The position numbers and the translations under genes were made by a program. The notes under the pieces were generated by a model, which was not told where the DNA came from, did not search any database, and saw nothing but the letters and a program-made list of their open reading frames with translations. 64,000 nucleotides of DNA, from the NCBI RefSeq assembly GCF_014841135.1, contig NZ_JACYTN010000003.1, forward strand, positions 310,001-374,000, in the 5' to 3' direction. The stretch comes from Paenibacillus arenosi (GTDB lineage: Bacteria > Bacillota > Bacilli > Paenibacillales > Paenibacillaceae). Below, piece after piece: positions 44,421 through 53,369 of this stretch (positions within the stretch are counted from its first letter, which is position 1; every line of letters starts with the position of its first letter).

Positions 44421-47174
44421 ATGACGAAAAAGACAGCTCATATTATTTCCCATACTCACTGGGATCGCGAATGGTATATGCCTTATGAATATCATCATGC
44501 ACTCTTAGTAGAATTGATGGATACTTTGCTAGAAACACTTGAACGTGATCCTAACTATAAGAGCTTCCACCTCGATGGACAGACAATTATGCTGGAGGAC
44601 TACTTGCAAGTACGTCCAGAAATGAAAGGGAAGCTGGAGCAATATATTGCCGAAGAACGTATTCATATTGGTCCATGGTACATCCTTCAGGATGAGTTCC
44701 TGACGAGCAGTGAGGCGAATATTCGTAACTTGCAGATCGGTCACCGTGACACGAAGCAGTATGGCGGTAAAATTTCAAAAGTCGGCTATTTCCCGGATTC
44801 CTTCGGAAACATGGGGCAGGCGCCGCAAATTTTGAAGCAAGCAGATATCGATGTGGCGATGTTTGGCCGCGGGGTTAAGCCAACGGGCTTCAATAACCAA
44901 GTGTCTGATGATGCGTCTTACGAGTCGCCTTTCTCTGAAATGATCTGGCAGTCTCCAGACGGTTCTCGTGTCATCGGTATTCTGTTTGCAAACTGGTACT
45001 GCAACGGGATGGAAGTACCTGTAGATGAAGCACAAGCAGTAGCGTATTGGGAGAAGCGTATTCCAGATGCGGAGAAATTTGCTTCGACGAACCATTTGTT
45101 GTTCATGAACGGTTGTGACCATCAACCGATTCAAACGGATTTGTCACAGGCAATTGAAGTGGCGAAAAAGTTGTTCCCAGACGTGGACTTCGTGCACTCC
45201 AACTTTAACGAGTATGTAGACCGTGTGCGTGAGGAATTGCCTGAGAACTTGAAGACAGTAGAAGGCGAATTGCGCAGTCAGCGTACTGATGGCTGGTACA
45301 CCCTTGTAAATACGGCTTCTTCTCGTGTGTATTTGAAACAGATGAATGCAGACAACCAAACGCTGTTGGAAAAAGTAGCAGAGCCATTGGCGGCATTTGC
45401 TCACCAAGCAGGCAAGCCATATCCGCATCATTTGTTCGTCTATGCGTGGAAGACATTAATGCAGAATCATCCGCATGACAGCATTTGCGGTTGCTCCGTA
45501 GATGAGGTTCACCGTGAAATGGTGACGCGTTTTGAGAAATCGAAGCATATGACAGAGATGATCGTGAACGAGTCTTTGGATTCCTTGCTGCCGCAAATCG
45601 ATACGATGGCATTTGACGGCAAGCGCGCGGTGCCGTTCACGGTGTTTAACACAGCTGGCTATGAGCGCAATGGTGTTGTGGAAGTGACGCTTGAACTGAA
45701 GCGCCGTTACTTCAGCGAAGCACATCCAACTGTATTGGCAGCAGAGATGAAGCCTGAGCCGATTGAGCCAGGCGTAGTTATCGATTCAAACGGCAATTCG
45801 ATCGATTGCGAGTGGGAAGATGCGGGCGTTATGTTCGGCTACGACCTGCCGAAGGATAAGTTCCGGCAGCCTTATATGGCACGCATCATTAAGGTTCGCG
45901 TACAGGCGCAGCGTATTCAAGCGTTCGGCTACAAGACGTTGGCATGGGTACCTGTTACAGAAGCGGGTGCAGCAGCAAGTGAAACAACAGCGACAACGGT
46001 AACAACAGCTTCTGAGTGTCTCGTTACAGGAGAGTTCACGTTGGAAAATGAGTTCCTGCAAGCAGAAGTTCAAGTAGACGGCGCATTGAAGCTGACGGAT
46101 AAGCGTACAGGTCACGTATACGATGGCCTTAACGTCTACGAAGACGCGGGTGACATCGGCAACGAGTACATGTTCCGTATGCCAGAAGGCTCTACACCGT
46201 TGACGACGAAGGGTGTTCAGGCGGAGCGCAAGCTGATCGAAAATACACCGTTCCGTGCAGTAATCGAAGTGAAGCACAACTGGAGCATTCCGGTATCAGC
46301 GGATGAGACGCTGAAGCAAGAAATATTGGACATCGTGGACTTCCCGAAACGTCAGGCGCAGCGTTCTACAGAGATGGTGCCGTTCGTGATCGTGACAAAA
46401 TACACGTTGGATCGTGGTGCGAAGCGTGTAGATGTAAACGTGACAATGGAGAATCAATCTAAGGACCATCGTGTACGTGCATTGTTCCCGACTGGCTTTA
46501 CGGCAGAGACGCATGTGGCGGATTCCATCTTCGAAGTGGCGCGCCGCAACAACGTGCCTGCGCAAGAATGGCAGAACCCGAGCAACGACCAGCATCAGCA
46601 AACCTTCGTCAGCGTAAGCGATGGCGTGCATGGGTTGACGGTTGCGAACATCGGCTTATGCGAATACGAGGTATCGCAAGACAACAAGAATACCATTGCG
46701 GTTACACTGCTTCGCTCTTCGGGTGAGCTTGGTGACTGGGGCTACTTCCCGACGCCAGAAGCGCAGTGCCTTGGCAAAAATACCGCTTCCTACAGCATTA
46801 TCCCGCATGCGGGCGATGTCGTTACGTCCGGTGCCTATGCGGAAGCTTACAGCTTCCCAGTGCCATTCCTCGTGCGTCAAACGGACGTGCACGAAGGCCG
46901 CTTCGCGGCAGACCACGCCTTCATGGCATGGGAAGGCGAAGGTGTCGCGTTCTCTTCCTTAAAGATGGCGGAAGAGACCGGCGACATGGTCGCGCGCTGG
47001 TACAACCTTGCGCACGAACCGCGCGCGCTTAGCGTAACGCTGCCAGCAGCAGCGAGCGGGTTCTACCGCTCGGATGTGCTGGAGCGCGCCGGCGAAGCGA
47101 TCGCTAGCGCAGACGCGCAGCGCGCTAACATTGAGCTTGGCGCAGCGGAAATTTTCACGCTCGGCATGAAATAA
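44421..47174 (+). CDS. Glycoside hydrolase family 38 alpha-mannosidase
   Basis: A 917-residue zinc-dependent cytoplasmic alpha-mannosidase. Zinc ligands H13 and D15 in HTHWDREW, nucleophile D126 in YFPDSFGNMGQ, further ligand in NHPHDSICGCS; C-terminal GH38 beta domains follow. TTGGAGAGGAGAG precedes the ATG. The last ~250 bp are strikingly GC-rich. Together with GH125 it completes breakdown of alpha-manno-oligosaccharides to mannose. Confidence 0.95.
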   Translation: MTKKTAHIISHTHWDREWYMPYEYHHALLVELMDTLLETLERDPNYKSFHLDGQTIMLEDYLQVRPEMKGKLEQYIAEERIHIGPWYILQDEFLTSSEANIRNLQIGHRDTKQYGGKISKVGYFPDSFGNMGQAPQILKQADIDVAMFGRGVKPTGFNNQVSDDASYESPFSEMIWQSPDGSRVIGILFANWYCNGMEVPVDEAQAVAYWEKRIPDAEKFASTNHLLFMNGCDHQPIQTDLSQAIEVAKKLFPDVDFVHSNFNEYVDRVREELPENLKTVEGELRSQRTDGWYTLVNTASSRVYLKQMNADNQTLLEKVAEPLAAFAHQAGKPYPHHLFVYAWKTLMQNHPHDSICGCSVDEVHREMVTRFEKSKHMTEMIVNESLDSLLPQIDTMAFDGKRAVPFTVFNTAGYERNGVVEVTLELKRRYFSEAHPTVLAAEMKPEPIEPGVVIDSNGNSIDCEWEDAGVMFGYDLPKDKFRQPYMARIIKVRVQAQRIQAFGYKTLAWVPVTEAGAAASETTATTVTTASECLVTGEFTLENEFLQAEVQVDGALKLTDKRTGHVYDGLNVYEDAGDIGNEYMFRMPEGSTPLTTKGVQAERKLIENTPFRAVIEVKHNWSIPVSADETLKQEILDIVDFPKRQAQRSTEMVPFVIVTKYTLDRGAKRVDVNVTMENQSKDHRVRALFPTGFTAETHVADSIFEVARRNNVPAQEWQNPSNDQHQQTFVSVSDGVHGLTVANIGLCEYEVSQDNKNTIAVTLLRSSGELGDWGYFPTPEAQCLGKNTASYSIIPHAGDVVTSGAYAEAYSFPVPFLVRQTDVHEGRFAADHAFMAWEGEGVAFSSLKMAEETGDMVARWYNLAHEPRALSVTLPAAASGFYRSDVLERAGEAIASADAQRANIELGAAEIFTLGMK

Positions 47175-47178
47175 TAGC

Positions 47179-47227
47179 AAAGGTTGGCTGCTCTCTGTAT
47201 GTACGTGGAGAGACAGCCAACCTTTTT
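47179..47227 (+). terminator. Terminator of the mannoside locus
   Basis: AAAGGTTGGCTG / CAGCCAACCTTT, 12 bp perfect, followed by T residues. Confidence 0.88.
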
Positions 47228-47330
47228 AAAATACAAAGAAGTGATGGAATGAATAAGCTTAATAGGTATTTCATCCGTGTTTCTAATTGGATATAATTAC
47301 TCTAAAATAGAGTGGATTGGAGTTGGTGTG

Positions 47331-47783
47331 GTGCAGTTTAAGATGCTTTTTAAGAAAGAACTGATTACGGCGGTGATATCTAGTTTGCTCGCTTGTCCAT
47401 TAATAGCTTGGATGCACGATATCAATCAAGGAACGAGTTATCATTCACTCGATTTGAACGATTCCTATAGTAGTCTTGTATTCATATACCTTACATTTGC
47501 TACCCCATTCTTCCTTCTAATTGGTATACCTACCTCAATTACCCTGACTTCAATGGTTCAAAAGTTGAAATGCTCTTCTTTCATAAAATACGTGGTCAGT
47601 TGTGTATGTTTCTTTTTATCAGGCGTCGTTATCTATTGGGCTTATATTGCTGCTGGACGGCTAATCGTGGGAGCTACTTTGACCACTAATAATGTTCTAT
47701 TTTATATGCTAGCTTTTGGCTTTTCTGCGCTCTTTTATTTTCATGTAGGTTTATTTGTGAAGCGAATTATAACATCAAGTTAG
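47331..47783 (+). CDS. Small hypothetical membrane protein
   Basis: About 150 residues with four hydrophobic segments (LITAVISSLLACPLIAWMHD; VFIYLTFATPFFLLIGIPTS; VVSCVCFFLSGVVIYWAYIA; FYMLAFGFSALFYFHVGLFV). No family recognised. GTG 47331 has GGAG at 8 bases; ATG 47343 is an alternative; the open frame from 47277 lacks a site. AT-richer than its neighbours. Confidence 0.6.
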   Translation: MQFKMLFKKELITAVISSLLACPLIAWMHDINQGTSYHSLDLNDSYSSLVFIYLTFATPFFLLIGIPTSITLTSMVQKLKCSSFIKYVVSCVCFFLSGVVIYWAYIAAGRLIVGATLTTNNVLFYMLAFGFSALFYFHVGLFVKRIITSS

Positions 47784-47852
47784 CAATTCAATGGCAGATA
47801 ATTTGGTGATTTATATGGTATAAAACTTTTTTGACAATAAGGAGGTTCGTTT

Positions 47853-48422
47853 ATGAGCGTAAAGCGAGCAACGATGAGGTTAGCTATGGGACTGCTAGCT
47901 GCTTTTGTTATTTTAACGGTTGGGTTCTATACAAAAGAGGAAGCAGTTGCTCTACCATCTAAATATGTAGTATCGGTATTTGGGCAAAACATGAGCACTT
48001 CTCACGTATATGTAAATGACGGAAAGAGCTATGTGTCGTTACGAGCGTTAACTGATAAATTACAGACAAAAATCAGTTATACCAAGCATTCTGAGCTGTA
48101 CGATTATCATCAGTATGAGTTTAGTTTCAATGAAGAGCGAGCAATGGTCTGGGGCAACGAGCACCGAGGCTTCTGGATTCAATCGCGTCCTGTTGGTAAA
48201 GATAGTGGCCCTCATGATAAGAAAATCTATAAGCCCGAACAAATTTGTGTGCAGGAGTCCGATGTTTGCAAAGTAGATAAGAAGCGGTATCGCGGCCCTA
48301 TCCTTGTGAAAGGAACGCTGTATGTACCTATTCGTGAGATTGCTCAAGCACTAGAGTTGGAGGTCGTAATGAAAAAGACAGATGGACAAACGGTGATTGA
48401 TTTAGCAAGTGCATCCAACTAG
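47853..48422 (+). CDS. Secreted stalk-domain protein (copper amine oxidase N-like)
   Basis: A 189-residue exported protein. Signal peptide LAMGLLAAFVILTVGFYT; mature part begins with SKYVVSVFGQ and has the repeated stalk elements VYVNDGKSYVSLRALTDKL and GTLYVPIREIAQALELEVV. Only two cysteines (CVQESDVC) that could form a disulfide. These domains are usually surface attachment modules; no catalytic partner is fused. AAGGAGGTTCG precedes the ATG. Confidence 0.8.
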   Translation: MSVKRATMRLAMGLLAAFVILTVGFYTKEEAVALPSKYVVSVFGQNMSTSHVYVNDGKSYVSLRALTDKLQTKISYTKHSELYDYHQYEFSFNEERAMVWGNEHRGFWIQSRPVGKDSGPHDKKIYKPEQICVQESDVCKVDKKRYRGPILVKGTLYVPIREIAQALELEVVMKKTDGQTVIDLASASN

Positions 48423-48430
48423 AAATGGAC

Positions 48431-48461
48431 AGTGCTCCACTAGCGGCTAGTGGAGTGCTTC
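48431..48461 (+). terminator. Terminator of the stalk-domain gene
   Basis: GTGCTCCACTAG-3-CTAGTGGAG, then TGCTTCTCGTTT. Strong stem, short T-run. Confidence 0.65.
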
Positions 48462-48587
48462 TCGTTTAGGTGATGGACAACTACGAAGCAACTTTGTGCA
48501 AGCTCGAACATGAATCTTAAAGTTGGATAAATTTTTACCAAAAGTAGTTCATATGAGAAACATTTGTTAATTCTAACGCGTAAATCA

Positions 48588-48596
48588 TGATATAAT
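48588..48596 (+). promoter_or_regulatory. Extended -10 promoter of the toxin RNA
   Basis: TGATATAAT, an extended -10 (TGnTATAAT). No good -35 at 17 bp; TTGTTA is 21 bp upstream. Start would be near 48603, giving a ~250-nt RNA to the terminator at 48854. Confidence 0.6.
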
Positions 48597-48662
48597 GAGA
48601 CAAGCACAAAAAGGGCCATAAGGGCGCGGTCGGCTAGCTTCCCCAGAGGGAGGTGATGCCCC

Positions 48663-48746
48663 ATGTCAGTGTACGAAGCGCTTACGCTTATGATAAGCTT
48701 TGGGACGCTTCTCATCGCGCTGATATCCGTCAATAAACGGAAATAG
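48663..48746 (+). CDS. Putative holin-like toxin (27 aa), type I toxin-antitoxin candidate
   Basis: A 27-codon gene. The product MSVYEALTLMISFGTLLIAL then ISVNKRK is one hydrophobic helix with a basic tail, the pattern of the 'putative holin-like toxin' family (Hol_Tox) of Gram-positive bacteria. GGGAGGTGATG is a near-perfect ribosome site. It is partly masked by a hairpin CTTCCCCAGAGGGAG (48638-48652). The stop codon lies in a second hairpin AATAGACCG (48742-48750) / CGGTCTATT (48766-48774). An antisense antitoxin RNA would be expected but I could not place its promoter. Confidence 0.75.
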   Translation: MSVYEALTLMISFGTLLIALISVNKRK

Positions 48747-48825
48747 ACCGCCCCCCGCAAAGGTTCGGTCTATTTCTGTACCGGTGCTTATTGCAGCCGA
48801 CCGCTCTTATTGCGGTGTTGTGCCT

Positions 48826-48854
48826 GAGCCATGTTGACGCATGGCTCTCTTTTC
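48826..48854 (+). terminator. Terminator of the toxin transcript
   Basis: GAGCCATG-6-CATGGCTC followed by TCTTTTCT. Confidence 0.75.
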
Positions 48855-48920
48855 TATGATTATTATAACCTCAAGGATTTATTCCGTAAACCTACGAAAT
48901 GGTGAAAATCGACAGCACAA

Positions 48921-48955
48921 AGCCCCTTGTCCTATGAGTAGGATAAGGGGAGTTT
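48921..48955 (-). terminator. Probable terminator of the amino-acid ABC operon
   Basis: CCCCTT-TCCTA-4-TAGGA-AAGGGG hairpin with single mismatch, about 130 bp past the stop of the binding protein on the minus strand. Only TTT follows. Confidence 0.5.
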
Positions 48956-49083
48956 CGAGTATCAAAAGAAATTAACGCATCTATATACGATAATGGCCTT
49001 TTTTCTGACAATTGCATATGCATTTCTTCGGTTTTTGTCTACTTGTATGCGATTAGCGCCTGATTGCTCAATAATTTCGCTCA

Positions 49084-49992
49084 TTATTGCCACTTGCCAC
49101 CCTCCACAATCACATCGTTAGGATTCACATCAGGACCAAGCTCACTGCGTAAATACTGATCGTACAGTTTTAGCAGATACTTTTCCTCGCCGAGCTTTGC
49201 CAACTCTTGATTCACCCATTCGCGAAGTTCGTCATTGCCTTTCTGCACCGCTGGAGCTATAGGAGCCTCTTTCTCCAGCTTATCTGCAAGTACGGTGTAG
49301 CCAGCATTTTTTCGTGCCCATGCATAAAGGATAATGTTGTCCTGCGCATAGCCATCTCCGCGCCCGTCTTTGAGTGCTTGCAGTGACTCGGTATTTTTAT
49401 CGAACTTGATGAGTTCAACATCTGGATTTTTTTTCGTCAAATAAATATCAGCGGTCGTCCCTTTTGTAACGATGATCTTCTTTCCCTTAATGTCTGCTAA
49501 CGATTGAATGCCGCTCTTATCACTAACAATGAGCTGAGTGGCTACCTTTACGTTTGGATTGGTAAAATCAACAGCTTGCTTGCGTTCTTCGGTCACCGTC
49601 ATATTGGCGAGTATAAGATCGACCTTGCCGCTTTGCAAGTATGGTACACGGCTGGCTGGCTCTACGGTTACGAATTCAATCTTCGATTCATCACCAAGTA
49701 AGTCTTTGGCAAAGCGTTTCGCAAGGTCGGTATCGAAGCCGACATAATTGCCTTTCTCATCCACGAAGCCGAATGGCGGTTTATCGGTAAAAATACCAAC
49801 GATCAGCTTGCCGCGGTCTTTGATTTGCTGCAAAGTTCCACTTGCATGAGCCCCTGCTGTACTTGATTTGTCAGATGTAGAGTCCTTACCATTTGATGTT
49901 TTGCTGTTCTGTCCGCCGCAACCTGCCAATAACACCGTAACAAATAGGATTGTTGCAAACATAGTTGCGAATGATCGAAATGTTTTTTTCAT
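49084..49992 (-). CDS. Amino-acid ABC transporter substrate-binding lipoprotein
   Basis: A 302-residue family 3 solute-binding lipoprotein: lipobox VLLAGC, linker rich in Ser/Lys/Thr, then [21 protein letters not shown] and [18 protein letters not shown], the usual polar amino-acid binding signatures. ATG 49992 has AAAGGGAG upstream and overlaps the ATPase stop (ATGA). Last gene of a four-gene minus-strand operon. Confidence 0.93.
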   Translation of the reverse strand: MKKTFRSFATMFATILFVTVLLAGCGGQNSKTSNGKDSTSDKSSTAGAHASGTLQQIKDRGKLIVGIFTDKPPFGFVDEKGNYVGFDTDLAKRFAKDLLGDESKIEFVTVEPASRVPYLQSGKVDLILANMTVTEERKQAVDFTNPNVKVATQLIVSDKSGIQSLADIKGKKIIVTKGTTADIYLTKKNPDVELIKFDKNTESLQALKDGRGDGYAQDNIILYAWARKNAGYTVLADKLEKEAPIAPAVQKGNDELREWVNQELAKLGEEKYLLKLYDQYLRSELGPDVNPNDVIVEGGKWQ

Positions 49993-50771
49993 ATGACTTC
50001 TCTCCCTTTCCATGTCTCTATCTCATAAAATTGCTGCAAAAATCGCTTGGCGCGATCGGTTTGCGGCTCTGAGAAGAAGCTTGTTGGATTTCCTTGTTCA
50101 ATAATCGATCCCTTATCCATAAATAGAATTCGATCCGCCACGGCTCGGGCGAAGCCCATTTCATGCGTCACGATTATCATCGTCATCCCTTGTCGTGCTA
50201 ATTGAAGCATCACTTCTAGCACTTCTTTGACCATTTCTGGATCAAGGGCAGCGGTCACCTCATCGAACAGCATGACTTCTGGATTCATGCACAGTGCTCG
50301 AACAATCGCGATCCGCTGCTGTTGACCGCCTGACAGCTCACGTGGATAAGCATCGCGTTTATCGAGCAAGCCGACTCGTTCGAGTAGCTCTTCCGCCTGC
50401 GCTAGCGCGTCGTCTTTGCTGCGTTTTTGTACCTTTAGAGGGCCGAGCAAAATATTATCTATCACCTTCATATGAGGGAATAGATGATAGCTTTGAAACA
50501 CCATTCCGATGCGTTCGCGCACAGCCTGCCATTGCGGGCACTTAGGTGTAAGCTCCAGCTCATTGAAACGAATGCTTCCCTCATTTATGAACTCAAGTCC
50601 GTTCAAGCAGCGAAGTAGGGTGCTTTTGCCACAGCCGCTAGGCCCGAGAATGACGGTGACTTCGCCAGGATAGACCGACAGGTGAATATTTTTCAGGACA
50701 ACTTGTTTCCGAAATGACTTGCCGACATTCATTAGTTTTAAAATAGGTGAAGCTGCAGCGTCATGGGTCAT
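49989..50771 (-). CDS. Amino-acid ABC transporter ATP-binding protein (GlnQ type)
   Basis: A 260-residue ATPase. Walker [10 protein letters not shown], signature LSGGQQQR, Walker [15 protein letters not shown] (Val in place of the usual Pro after Glu, as seen in some GlnQ-like proteins is unusual), switch His in [12 protein letters not shown] 50771 chosen on GAGAAAGGAATAG; the frame to 50825 adds 18 residues without a site. Coupled to the binding protein by overlap. Confidence 0.92.
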   Translation of the reverse strand: MTHDAAASPILKLMNVGKSFRKQVVLKNIHLSVYPGEVTVILGPSGCGKSTLLRCLNGLEFINEGSIRFNELELTPKCPQWQAVRERIGMVFQSYHLFPHMKVIDNILLGPLKVQKRSKDDALAQAEELLERVGLLDKRDAYPRELSGGQQQRIAIVRALCMNPEVMLFDEVTAALDPEMVKEVLEVMLQLARQGMTMIIVTHEMGFARAVADRILFMDKGSIIEQGNPTSFFSEPQTDRAKRFLQQFYEIETWKGREVI

Positions 50772-50842
50772 ACATCTATTCCTTTCTCTCTGTTCTCTGT
50801 TAACAAACAACGAGGTGTTTCTCATTCGAACTCATTTGCCTG

Positions 50843-51496
50843 TTAGATTATGCTTTTTTCCAGTTTGCGCGATAGGACAGACAGCGGATAGCAAAGTAAG
50901 AAATAGAAGAAGAACAGACATCCGTAAATCAAAATGGCTTCGCCGGTTCGCTCTATAATTTGCTGTCCTGCCTTAACGACTTCGGTAACTCCGATGAGCA
51001 CGGTAAGTGAAGTTGTTTTAATGATCCGTGTATACACATTGATAGATGGCGGTATCATTCGACGCAGCGCTTGTGGAAAAAGAATGTATCGATAGAGCTG
51101 GATTGTACGGAGTCCAATCGAACGTCCGGCATCACTTTGTCCGCGAGCGATAGATTGAAAGGCTCCACGTGCTACTTCGCCAATCTCTGTAATGCCCCAT
51201 AGGGAAAGAACGAGTACGGCACAAGCGAAGCTGGATAGGTGAACATTGAAAAATAGCGGGAGACCAAAATAAACGAAGAACAGCCAGACTAGAATGGGTA
51301 TCGACCGGAACAGCTCCAAGTAGAAACGGGTCAATAGGTTTAGCCATAATAAACGGATTGTTTGCAGGGCTCCAAATACAATGCCGCCAATCGTACTGAA
51401 AATAATGCTATAACAGGCGATCATTAGCGTTTGGATGAGTCCTTTTACGAGCTGGGGCATGGATTGTAGGAGTAGTTCAAGTCCCAAAAGTTCCAT
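50843..51496 (-). CDS. Amino-acid ABC transporter permease (second)
   Basis: A 217-residue His/Glu/Gln-type permease: five helices and the coupling loop AGRSIGLRTIQLYRYILFPQ. AGAGGAGGTACC precedes ATG 51496, which overlaps the first permease gene by 20 bp. Forms the channel with the product of the upstream gene. Confidence 0.92.
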   Translation of the reverse strand: MELLGLELLLQSMPQLVKGLIQTLMIACYSIIFSTIGGIVFGALQTIRLLWLNLLTRFYLELFRSIPILVWLFFVYFGLPLFFNVHLSSFACAVLVLSLWGITEIGEVARGAFQSIARGQSDAGRSIGLRTIQLYRYILFPQALRRMIPPSINVYTRIIKTTSLTVLIGVTEVVKAGQQIIERTGEAILIYGCLFFFYFLLCYPLSVLSRKLEKSII

Positions 51497-52142
51497 GCTG
51501 GTACCTCCTCTCAACCCAAGAGAGCAGAAATGAAAGCGGTAGAAACAGCAGGAGGTAAATCGCAGCCATCATGATGAGCATTTCATATGTTTTGTAATAA
51601 AGTGCGATATAGCTTGTTGTCGTGTATAAAATTTCAGGGATCGCGATAGCAGAGACGACCGTCGTTTCTTTGAGCAAAAATATAAAGTTAGCAAATAAAG
51701 CAGGGGTACTTATACGCAAAGCTTGTGGAAAAATGATATAGCGGAACAGTTGGGCTTTGCTTAAGCCAATGGCTAATCCCGATTCTTCTTGGCCTGGAGG
51801 TACAGCGTCTATCCCTGAACGAATTACTTCTGTTAAATAACCTGTACCTAAAAAAGTCATCGCGATAATCGCGGTGTCATAGTTGGATAGTTTAATCCCA
51901 AGAGAGGGAAGCGCAAAATACAAAAAGAATAGCTGGATAAGCAGCGGCGTGTTGCGTGCTATCTCTACATGGACGCGGACAAGCGTATGTAAAACAGGTA
52001 GGCGGTGATACAAAATTACGTTATATATACTTGATAGGAGCAGGGAGGCAGCAATGACGATAGCTGCGATTTCAGTGGTGAGTAGAGCGGCTTGAATAAA
52101 GTCAGGAATACGATCAATCATGAAGGCAGTATCAAGCTTCAT
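51477..52142 (-). CDS. Amino-acid ABC transporter permease (first)
   Basis: A 221-residue permease of the same family, with IARNTPLLIQLFFLYFALP, TEVIRSGIDAVPPGQ and coupling loop GLAIGLSKAQLFRYIIFPQA. ATG 52142 has GAGGTGAGAAG just upstream. The frame remains open for 59 further codons upstream through a terminator-like leader; that part is not membrane-like and is judged untranslated. First gene of the operon. Confidence 0.9.
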   Translation of the reverse strand: MKLDTAFMIDRIPDFIQAALLTTEIAAIVIAASLLLSSIYNVILYHRLPVLHTLVRVHVEIARNTPLLIQLFFLYFALPSLGIKLSNYDTAIIAMTFLGTGYLTEVIRSGIDAVPPGQEESGLAIGLSKAQLFRYIIFPQALRISTPALFANFIFLLKETTVVSAIAIPEILYTTTSYIALYYKTYEMLIMMAAIYLLLFLPLSFLLSWVERRYQHGTFGT

Positions 52143-52274
52143 CTTCTCACCTCGTAGGATAGTGGGATCGGTTCCTACTCCCGCGCGCTCCTGCGACGAC
52201 GAGGGAGGGTGCGGGGACAGGAGTGTGCTGCAGGGTAGGAACCTGGATAGGACATTCCTTCGTAAAAAGGATAT

Positions 52275-52335
52275 AAAAAAAGCCCAAATTTCATCGATGG
52301 CTGCGTGGGGTGCATCCATCTCTAGAAATAGGGCT
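52275..52335 (-). terminator. Terminator-like attenuator in the amino-acid ABC leader
   Basis: On the minus strand AGCCC-TATTTC pairs with GAAAT-TTGGGCT and an inner GATGG/CCATC, followed by seven T residues. It lies between the promoter (52398-52427) and the first gene (52142), so it should be regulated. Confidence 0.65.
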
Positions 52336-52397
52336 TCCGTCCGTACGGTCAGCTATATCTGATTCAAATCATTGCATCTAATACTAATATTTTCACT

Positions 52398-52427
52398 ATA
52401 TTATTCCATAGTAAACCAACTTGTCAA
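52398..52427 (-). promoter_or_regulatory. Strong sigmaA-type promoter of the amino-acid ABC operon
   Basis: On the minus strand: TTGACA (52422-52427), 18-bp spacer, TAATAT (52398-52403). Start near 52391 gives a ~250-nt leader. Confidence 0.8.
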
Positions 52428-52525
52428 CTGGGTTATTGATAAATGTTTACGTGGATTTTTGTTTACGTATGACAGTTCGCATGCCATTCCAAAAATTCAA
52501 GCCGATTGCCAAGGATATGTCTATC

Positions 52526-53299
52526 TTAAGACTGGATGTCTTGAATGGTAATGGGAATTAACGTTTTTGATATTGAAGACTTCTTACCCTCGATCAATTG
52601 CTCGCAAATGACTTCAAAATTAATGCTATATAAATGTTGTTGCTCATAATAGGTTTTGTTCAGATTAAATGTTACTTCATACAAGTTTGAACTTTCTTTT
52701 TTCTCAATGAGTTTAGTTGTTGGTTCACTAATTACACCTATAAGTGAATCGGGGACTTTGAAATTAACTTTCGCACCATTAACTCTGGTTAGTTCATATT
52801 TCATCGTTACTTTCGTTCCATGCTGACTAAATGCGCTTCCCATGACATATATTTGTTTGTCCTCTGGGATTTGATCAGTGTGGTCTTTTCCGTCAAATAC
52901 AAATAATCCTGTTTCAAGCTTAATCTCGTTATTAAATCCATCTATTATTACAATTTGATTGAAGTTAACATTATTTCCTTCAGTTTTTATCCATAGTTTA
53001 TTATGATCAATGATATCAAACTTATGCTCGTTCTTTATGGATTGAACAAGTTTGTTATTCATATATAGATGTACACTTTGAATATTTTCAATGGTGTTAA
53101 TAGCGTAAGGGAAGTAAATAGTGAAATCTGTATCATTAAACAAATAAGACTCCTCATTCATAACAAACTGCTGCATCTTATTTATATTTTCTTTATATGT
53201 TATTTGACTTTTTGATTCTGTGGCTGTACTACCTAAATCACAACCTACTAGAATAATAAATAACCATATAGTCAAACTAGTACCAAGACTACGTTTCAT
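52526..53299 (-). CDS. Hypothetical lipoprotein (257 aa)
   Basis: Signal peptide with lipobox IILVGC (Cys about residue 19). The mature protein has a beta-rich, Asn/Lys-rich sequence (FNDTDFTIYFPYAINTIENI; KVTMKYELTRVNGAKVNFKV) suggesting immunoglobulin-like sandwiches; no family recognised. ATG 53299 follows AAGGGG. Distinctly AT-rich relative to the window, as is the next gene, hinting at acquisition by transfer. Confidence 0.7.
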   Translation of the reverse strand: MKRSLGTSLTIWLFIILVGCDLGSTATESKSQITYKENINKMQQFVMNEESYLFNDTDFTIYFPYAINTIENIQSVHLYMNNKLVQSIKNEHKFDIIDHNKLWIKTEGNNVNFNQIVIIDGFNNEIKLETGLFVFDGKDHTDQIPEDKQIYVMGSAFSQHGTKVTMKYELTRVNGAKVNFKVPDSLIGVISEPTTKLIEKKESSNLYEVTFNLNKTYYEQQHLYSINFEVICEQLIEGKKSSISKTLIPITIQDIQS

Positions 53300-53323
53300 A
53301 TGCTTTCTTACCCCTTTTTGTTT

Positions 53324-53352
53324 AAAGAGCATCCCTAAACGGAATGCTCTTT
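53324..53352 (-). terminator. Hairpin between the two secreted-protein genes
   Basis: AAAGAGCATTCC / GGGATGCTCTTT, 12 bp with one G-T pair, 5-base loop. On the minus strand AAAC follows, so termination is uncertain. Confidence 0.45.
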
Positions 53353-53369
53353 AATTGTGTAAGTCTTAT

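Noticed and set aside
46642-47180. Overlapping frames inside the 3' end of the GH38 gene
   Set aside because: GC-rich shadow frames; the mannosidase frame continues intact to a terminator.
52142-52319. 59-codon N-terminal extension of the first amino-acid permease
   Set aside because: It begins within a terminator hairpin, has no ribosome site, and the 52142 ATG has GAGGTGAGA.
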